NCBI RefSeq assembly: GCF_050947875.1
Contig: NC_134574.1
Location: 108,356,969-108,420,968, forward strand
Source: Dermacentor variabilis
Taxonomy: Eukaryota; Arthropoda; Arachnida; Ixodida; Ixodidae
Length of the DNA: 64,000 nucleotides
Direction of reading: 5' to 3'
Position 1 is the stretch's first letter. The number at the start of each line of letters is the position of its first letter. This document shows, in pieces, positions 58,472 to 64,000 of the stretch. The notes under the pieces were generated by a model. It did not search any database and was not told where the DNA came from. It saw nothing but the letters and a program-made list of their open reading frames with translations. The translations under genes and the position numbers were made by a program.

Positions 58472-58965
58472 AGGGGGACACTAGAGAGAAATGTGATTTC
58501 TTCTGTATCAGTAAATTGCCCATCTACAGTATCGAAAACACCACCCTTACCATGATAAGATGCTTGGCAAGCCAAAATAAGTGCAATAACAAGAGATGGG
58601 TGACGACGCCTCCTTGAAATTCCCACACCAGTTCACTGTGACGTCATGGATTTTGACAGCTTCTCCTAGGACCTGGATAACTCTTTAGTGGTAAAGATAG
58701 ACTACATTCTGTTCTAAAGGAGCCAAAGATTGAACCTGGCTGAGCAAACGCGACCTAAACATGAAAAAAATACTTTAAAATGCATGATGTCACAGTGATG
58801 TACCGGCATTGTAGTTTTGGCATGAAATTCAAAAACTGAAACTTTAACCTTCATTTTCTCTCCTAATAACCAATCTCTTGTGCAGAAATTAATGACAACA
58901 GAGTTTTCAAAAAACACTTCATCCGTCTGAACTGGTTTAGTGTTTTCCTTTATAGTGTCCCTTAA
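58472..58965. mobile_element. MITE, about 494 bp, imperfect TIRs
   Basis: The left end TTTAGGGGGACACTAGAGAG and the reverse complement of the right end, TTAAGGGACACTATAAAGG, match at most positions. The edges resemble TTAA-type target sites (CTTTAG at left, CTTAAT at right). No transposase. Confidence 0.65.
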
Positions 58966-59896
58966 TGGTTTTGTTTCCTTAGGCTATTAACAAAAAATTT
59001 TGAAACTTCCCTGTACATGAACGATTTCTTCCATACTCAAGTGATCCTCAGCGGCTAAACAAGGGATGCCTCTGGATGCAGCCAGTGTTTCAACAAGGGT
59101 AATACTAGTTGACAAAGATGACTTTGTCCCAGTGCTGGCTTTAGCCCAAGACATCCCTTGTTCAACATCCCTATTTCCGTCTTCTCCCTCTGTCGCATGA
59201 GCACGCAAAAACTCTTTTACATAAGCAGTTTTTTACCATGTTGAAATATTTTTATTGGAGAGGTGTTGCATAGCAGATACACGGCACCGATGATATCTTT
59301 TTAGTGTTTCCCTCTGGAAATGCTATCGAAAGCATGGTGTTAGCAGCACTAGAAACAAAATTGGCCAAAATAAACTGTTGTGTCTAGAAATTTAGAGTGA
59401 AAACTTATTGCATTACACGTTTTTCCAGTAAATTTAACAACATCAGATTAAGAAACGTAAATGTAAAGATTGATTGTAGTAGTTTAGAGAGAATTCGTCT
59501 TGCTTACGAGACACGTTCAACCTTCTTACAAGGCTATAGAAGAAAATGAGCATCACTGTGTTTACTACGCCTCCTGCAAGACATAAAATTATTTTTATGA
59601 TGAGCCTAGGCGACTGAAAAATATGCATTTCCTTAGTTTTTTTATTTAATATATGATATTTGCTGGTGCCCACCGGTTTCGGGGCTACTTTTTTTTTTCA
59701 GTCGTAAAAGATATTGACGTACTCCGCTTCAAGACCGCTTCTGAAAAAGACATTGCTCCCTGTCCTGTGTGTGCAAGTGAAACTCTTTTTTTGGCAGAAG
59801 TCGTTTCGCTCAAAAGACTTTTGAGTGCCCGTGTGACAGAGGTATTCCTGTGAATGTCTGTGTTGCTGCAACTCTAACAACACAAAAAGGCTTTTT

Positions 59897-60128
59897 TGAA
59901 TTCAGGGGTTTTATGTGCTAAAACCATGATCTCATTATCAAGCACATTGTAGTGGGAGATTCCAGATTAATTTTGACCACCTGTAGTTCTTTAACATGGA
60001 CTTGAATCTAACTATACGGGCACTTTTGCATCTAGCCCCTACCAAAATATGGCCACCGTGGCCGGGATTTGATACCACAACCTTGTGCTTAGCAGCAAAG
60101 CACCAGAGCAACTAAGCCACCTCAACAG
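59897..60128 (-). mobile_element. Degenerate tRNA-derived SINE
   Basis: Minus-strand copy related to 39306-39530: GGGGTTTTATGTGCTAAAAC, TCATTATCAAGCACATTGTA, GACCACCTGTAGTTCTTTAA, GGCCGGGATTTGATACCAC (B-box region), CAGAGCAACTAAGCCACC (A-box end). Confidence 0.75.
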
Positions 60129-61034
60129 ATCACACTAAGATGGGTTGAATGCATGCATAAGCTTAGTTGTAGAGCTATTCTATGAACAGCTGCATGAATA
60201 ACCAAAAATGCACAAGACATAAGTTAAAGAAAAATAATGACATAGCATAATACTAATAAAACAACCAACTTGCACAAATGAAAGCAGGTGATGCTGTAAA
60301 TATCCACTCCGGCTGAAAGCAGAGTTGTTTTATATGTTTTAAGGGTCACAGGTGCAAGCTAAAGAAAGTTAAAGGACTACTTCTCAATTATTTAAAACTT
60401 ACATTTCGCCAGTTTATGACGCAAGCGATACAGGAATCCTGTAATCTTTATGCAGTTCAACTTAAATGGTAGCAATGAAAATTTAACCAACACCCCCAAA
60501 ACAGAGGTTGTCCTAAGGTTATGTTTCGCAGCACAGTGTCACTTATAGACTGATATATACATAGATGTTGCAATCTGAATTAAGCAAGGCAACTACACAA
60601 GTACATTGTGTCTTCTTACAAACCATGAAACTAGGCTGATGGATTCCTCTTAGTATGTCAATCAGACAACCACAGGCCGCCACAGCAAGTATTCAGGGTA
60701 TTTGCACAACGTTAAAGTTGTTGAATGCACATGCTTCCTTTATATTCTGCATGTGACGACACTACTTCAGCGAACAACAATTCTGACTTTGCAGATGATA
60801 AACTGTAAAGTCATATGATTACCAATTAGAAAAGACTGACAAAATGACAGGGGCACGGTTTATAATGTTAGAGATGTTGCACCGAAGCTTAACATTCTTC
60901 TTCCAAAATATAATCACTCTGTTTTGCATCTAAACTAACAATAAGGATGCGTCCAACTGCGTCTCAGGAGTAAAAGTTACTTCACTCTAAAGTGCTGCAG
61001 CAAAATTATAAGATGAGCACAGGCGACAAGCAAA
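60129..61034. other. Unrecognised sequence
   Basis: AT-rich; no gene, RNA or repeat recognised. Confidence 0.45.
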
Positions 61035-61115
61035 TGAATGCAATGTCATAGGCGTATCTACCAGGGGGGCAAAGGGGGCACTTGCCTCCCACCTTCCTTT
61101 GCCCCCCCCCCCCAA
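61035..61115. repeat. GC-skewed dispersed repeat end
   Basis: GGCGTATCTACCAGGGGGGC..CTTGCCTCCC..C-run. A related GGCGTAGTCGGGGAGGGG..GCGCCCCCCC sequence occurs at 34707-34748, suggesting a dispersed repeat terminus. Confidence 0.45.
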
Positions 61116-62551
61116 TTTCGAAAGCAGGCACTGGAACTGGCTGCACACTGGAAAGCCCATTAAAAAAAACTGAAGCTACATTTTCTTTCTTAGTAAGTGA
61201 CCACATAAGTAATATCCCTGCTTGGACAACAACGATTGTCTTTTGTGCCTTCTCGGGACGCCCTGTAGCGGACTATGCTTGGGATTCGCCATACACGCTC
61301 GCGTTGCGAATAAGATCTGGCGCTGGGCAGTTCCCACCCTAATAAACTATCAGCTTGAGCAACTCGCATCATGCCCAGTTTTATTAGACCGCCACATCCG
61401 TATTCCAAAACACAATCTGCTTGTTACATTGAATCTGCGGGTGAGGGGGAGGTCCGGATAAAGTATTGTAATCGCCGTCCCCAACGACTGGTGTGCATAT
61501 GGCCTGAAATCGTTCGATTGTCAACTGCTGGAACTACTTAATCTCTGTCCGTTGCAGCGCTGCAGTCTCAGTTTCTTATCACCATCAGAAATCTAATCAA
61601 ATCCCTTGCAGGCATAACTGTCGAATGTCATTGTGTAATCATGACTTATCGTATATATGCTCGTGAAAATTAACTTGGTCGAACTCGCAGAGTCATTTCA
61701 ATACCAATAGAAGACTGACTCAATTTTTTTCTTTCTCTAAAGACGTGTGTCACTTCTGGTTGACGATTTCATTTTCAGGCTCTTCTAAATAAGAGCTCCA
61801 CTGTTACTTGTTTCCCTGCAGAAGCAAACATAGGAGATATTCGGTATTTTGAAAAAAATGAGGGCCACTTTTGGTGATCTGTACCTAAAATTTGTACTGT
61901 GTAAGTTGCTTATGTACTCTGAAAACAGTAACTGACTGGTCGCTTTGTCCCAACTCTTATGCGTTATGCATGACATTTGGTTGTTTTCACCCGGTATCCT
62001 CGGTAAAATATGCAGGGCAAGGTGTTTATTCGACGTATGACACAATGTTCCAAGTGACGAGCGATATATGTTTATTCTGTGTAGGTTCATTACAGCCTTT
62101 GTAGAAAGTTGCTCATTGAAGCATTCCAGGGTGTCATACTGCCGCTAATCTAGGTGTCTCCTAGACTCCTAAAACGACACATGAGATACAGACATGAAAT
62201 TCTGTGAAAATAGGAAAAATTCAGGCGCAGTGCATTGTGAAACTCCCACTTTCCTGCTTTAAATGCAAGTGTCACAGATAATTACTAAACCCTCTTTTTT
62301 TTCTTGTAATTTCTTGAAATGCCTTCAGTCACGCACGAATTACGATTGACTGCCGATAAATCTGTGAAATTTACATAATTTTATCCCAAGGTGCTGGACT
62401 CAACAGAAAGCAAGCCAAGGTGGGAGAATGACTCTGCATTTTATAATGACCCATCATAGTTACATAGTAATTAAATATGCATCTATTGTACAGTCAGTCA
62501 TGCTACATTTCTCCATTAGATATATTGAATCATGGCTATAACGACACGTTC
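61116..62551. other. Unrecognised sequence
   Basis: No gene recognised. Open frames of 60-100 codons lack known domains. Confidence 0.45.
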
Positions 62552-62651
62552 TTGAGGACAGGACACAGAAAGACTGTACACAGGACAGTCGCTGAACTTC
62601 AACTCAAACTTCAACCATCCTGTGTGCATTCTTTCTGTGTCCTGTCCTCAA
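62552..62651. repeat. Perfect 22-bp inverted repeat, hairpin-forming
   Basis: TTGAGGACAGGACACAGAAA.. at 62552-62573 is the exact reverse complement of 62630-62651. Pairing continues imperfectly inward (TGTACACAGGAC with ATCCTGTGTGCA), with a loop of roughly 30 bases. Confidence 0.88.
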
Positions 62652-64000
62652 AAACGCGCCGTTATGTATAACCACGTTCCATCAACCCAGCAACCAACTA
62701 ACCCATATAAGTCTATTAATATTGAATCACCTGCTTCGATTCCATATACAGGTTAACTATTGGGCCCAACTATTACAAGGGAAGAAATGATCTTTTGCAA
62801 TCACTATACCGAAACGCCCCACTTCAAGCGTCCCATCAAAGATGGCGGAGTGCCGTCATGAAAGCAGTCATATGATGCAATACATTTCACTCAGAAGTTA
62901 AATGGGTATACTTAAGAAAGCAGAATTTTCAATTTACTCAAAGCTTAATGTTTGTTGCCTACTCCTTGCAATCACTACACAGCAATGGTACATGCCTTCA
63001 GTCGCGCTCACAAAGGTACATGCCGTGACTGAAGGGGATATTACGAAATTCTTTGTTTCTCCGGTGTCCTCGATGAGCTGAACAAGGCATCTTGTTTATA
63101 TCTAAGGGAAAATTAGGGGTACGGTATGGACAACGTGCAGGCAACGTTCCCAAAAGGGTGGGTTAAATGCGCATTTTCCGGTTGGATACGTATGCAAGTG
63201 GTCCATAGTGTTATTGGTTTGTCTTGGAAGTGCTGTAAAACTTAGACGGCTGCACTGGCGTACAGCGACAACTGAGGTCAAATTTTGCGAACATAAGGGG
63301 AACAATATGCCAAGTTTATGTGCGATGGTAAATATCTGTTAAACAAATACAGTGTTAAAAAGTTGTAAGCAAGTGTTTGAAAGTATCATGCTAAGTACTG
63401 TCATTAGCTAGGTTTCCAAGTGTCCCAAGACAACTCTGCGTTTCAGATATTTTATACTTTGAAGGAATAGGCAGCATATTAAGTGCAATGTGACACATAG
63501 TTTTAAATGTTTTTTGGATTATTTAGAAGTCTTACGAATAATTATTGAGCCCTCATCTTTTTCCTTTTTACTTTTTCAGGCGTGATGTATTAGTTTCGCC
63601 TGGTGTCCTCACTGCACTACAGGAGGCAGTTTTATTATATTTGGTGACTGTAAGGACAAGTTAATGAATGGGTGATGTGGAGGTGAAGTTAAAAACAGAT
63701 GGGTAATTAGGGCTTTCACAATAAATTATGTATGCAAGCATTCCAGAGTGTTTGGGTGTGTTTGAGCGGGGTACAATCAAGTCCACTGCCGTGGCAGAAC
63801 TATAAAAGCCGCCAAGACCAAATTTAGCGAAAATTGTTAGTACACTATGGAAACTGTATGTGTGAAGCTAAATATGGTTGGTTCAAACGCGCCTTTGTAA
63901 AAAATTTCTTATTCAACTGTTAGAGCATGTGATATTGCTACTACCAGCCATACTTCCCAGTGTCCAGTGTTGCGTTTCGCCTGCGACACGTGGTTTTGCC
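62652..64000. other. Unrecognised sequence to the window end
   Basis: No gene, RNA or repeat identified. Confidence 0.45.

Noticed and set aside
58183..58626. 147-codon minus-strand gene
   Set aside because: It overlaps the left end of a MITE and shows no domain.

Overview
The window looks like repeat-dominated nuclear DNA of a chelicerate, most probably a hard tick (Ixodidae). The evidence is tRNA-derived SINEs of the Ruka type known from ixodid ticks, a Bov-B/RTE-type LINE with a TGA-repeat tail, a Penelope-like element, and an arthropod-type U2 snRNA sequence. I found no convincing host protein-coding gene. Nearly every recognisable protein belongs to a retrotransposon, and most copies carry frameshifts, stops or truncations. 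This assignment is inference from the families present; no species can be named.

Layout. 1-7 kb: a CR1/L2-like LINE (350-4803) lies between two long (ATT)n tracts, followed by a second RT fragment whose 3' tail runs into the 3' half of a U2 snRNA pseudogene (6991-7074). 7-19 kb: mostly unrecognised spacer, with stretches that recur at 25.4-28.5 kb, a SINE relic, a Penelope-like fragment (about 11.9-13.5 kb, minus) and microsatellites. 19.4-21.1 kb: a U2 snRNA gene split by a 135-bp retroelement 3' end, followed by a Tx1-like LINE fragment (family X). 21.4-25.4 kb: an I-clade LINE 3' end with an RNase H domain, broken by a 3.2-kb RTE LINE that has a tRNA-like 5' head and an 8-bp target-site duplication. 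25.4-28.5 kb: spacer copies. 28.56-34.48 kb: a 5.9-kb satellite of about 164 tandem 36-bp units, each equal to nucleotides 3-38 of U2 snRNA. 34.9-38.8 kb: a decayed minus-strand Ty3/Gypsy element. 38.9-39.75 kb: SINEs. 39.76-48.1 kb: family X 5' sequence, then a long Tx1-clade element (family Y) whose 3' end abuts U2 snRNA nucleotide 32; its 3' UTR is interrupted by an almost intact RTE LINE carrying an 890-aa open frame. 48.1-52.2 kb: U2 3' flank, another family X copy and an R2-like RT fragment. 53.05-57.81 kb: a TIR-bounded DNA element full of nested insertions. 58-64 kb: one MITE, a SINE relic, an inverted repeat and otherwise nothing recognised.

The unifying theme is U2 snRNA. Four U2-derived loci occur in 48 kb: a 3'-half pseudogene, a split gene, a satellite made from the 5' stem-loop and branch-point-recognition region, and a 3' portion abutted by a LINE. 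Two loci have retroelement 3' ends in the same few U2 nucleotides, which suggests a U2-targeting non-LTR retrotransposon group comparable to the Keno type of Tx1-clade elements in vertebrates. The window therefore looks like a degenerate snRNA-gene locus colonised by site-specific retroelements, within which the first 38 nucleotides of U2 were amplified into a satellite.
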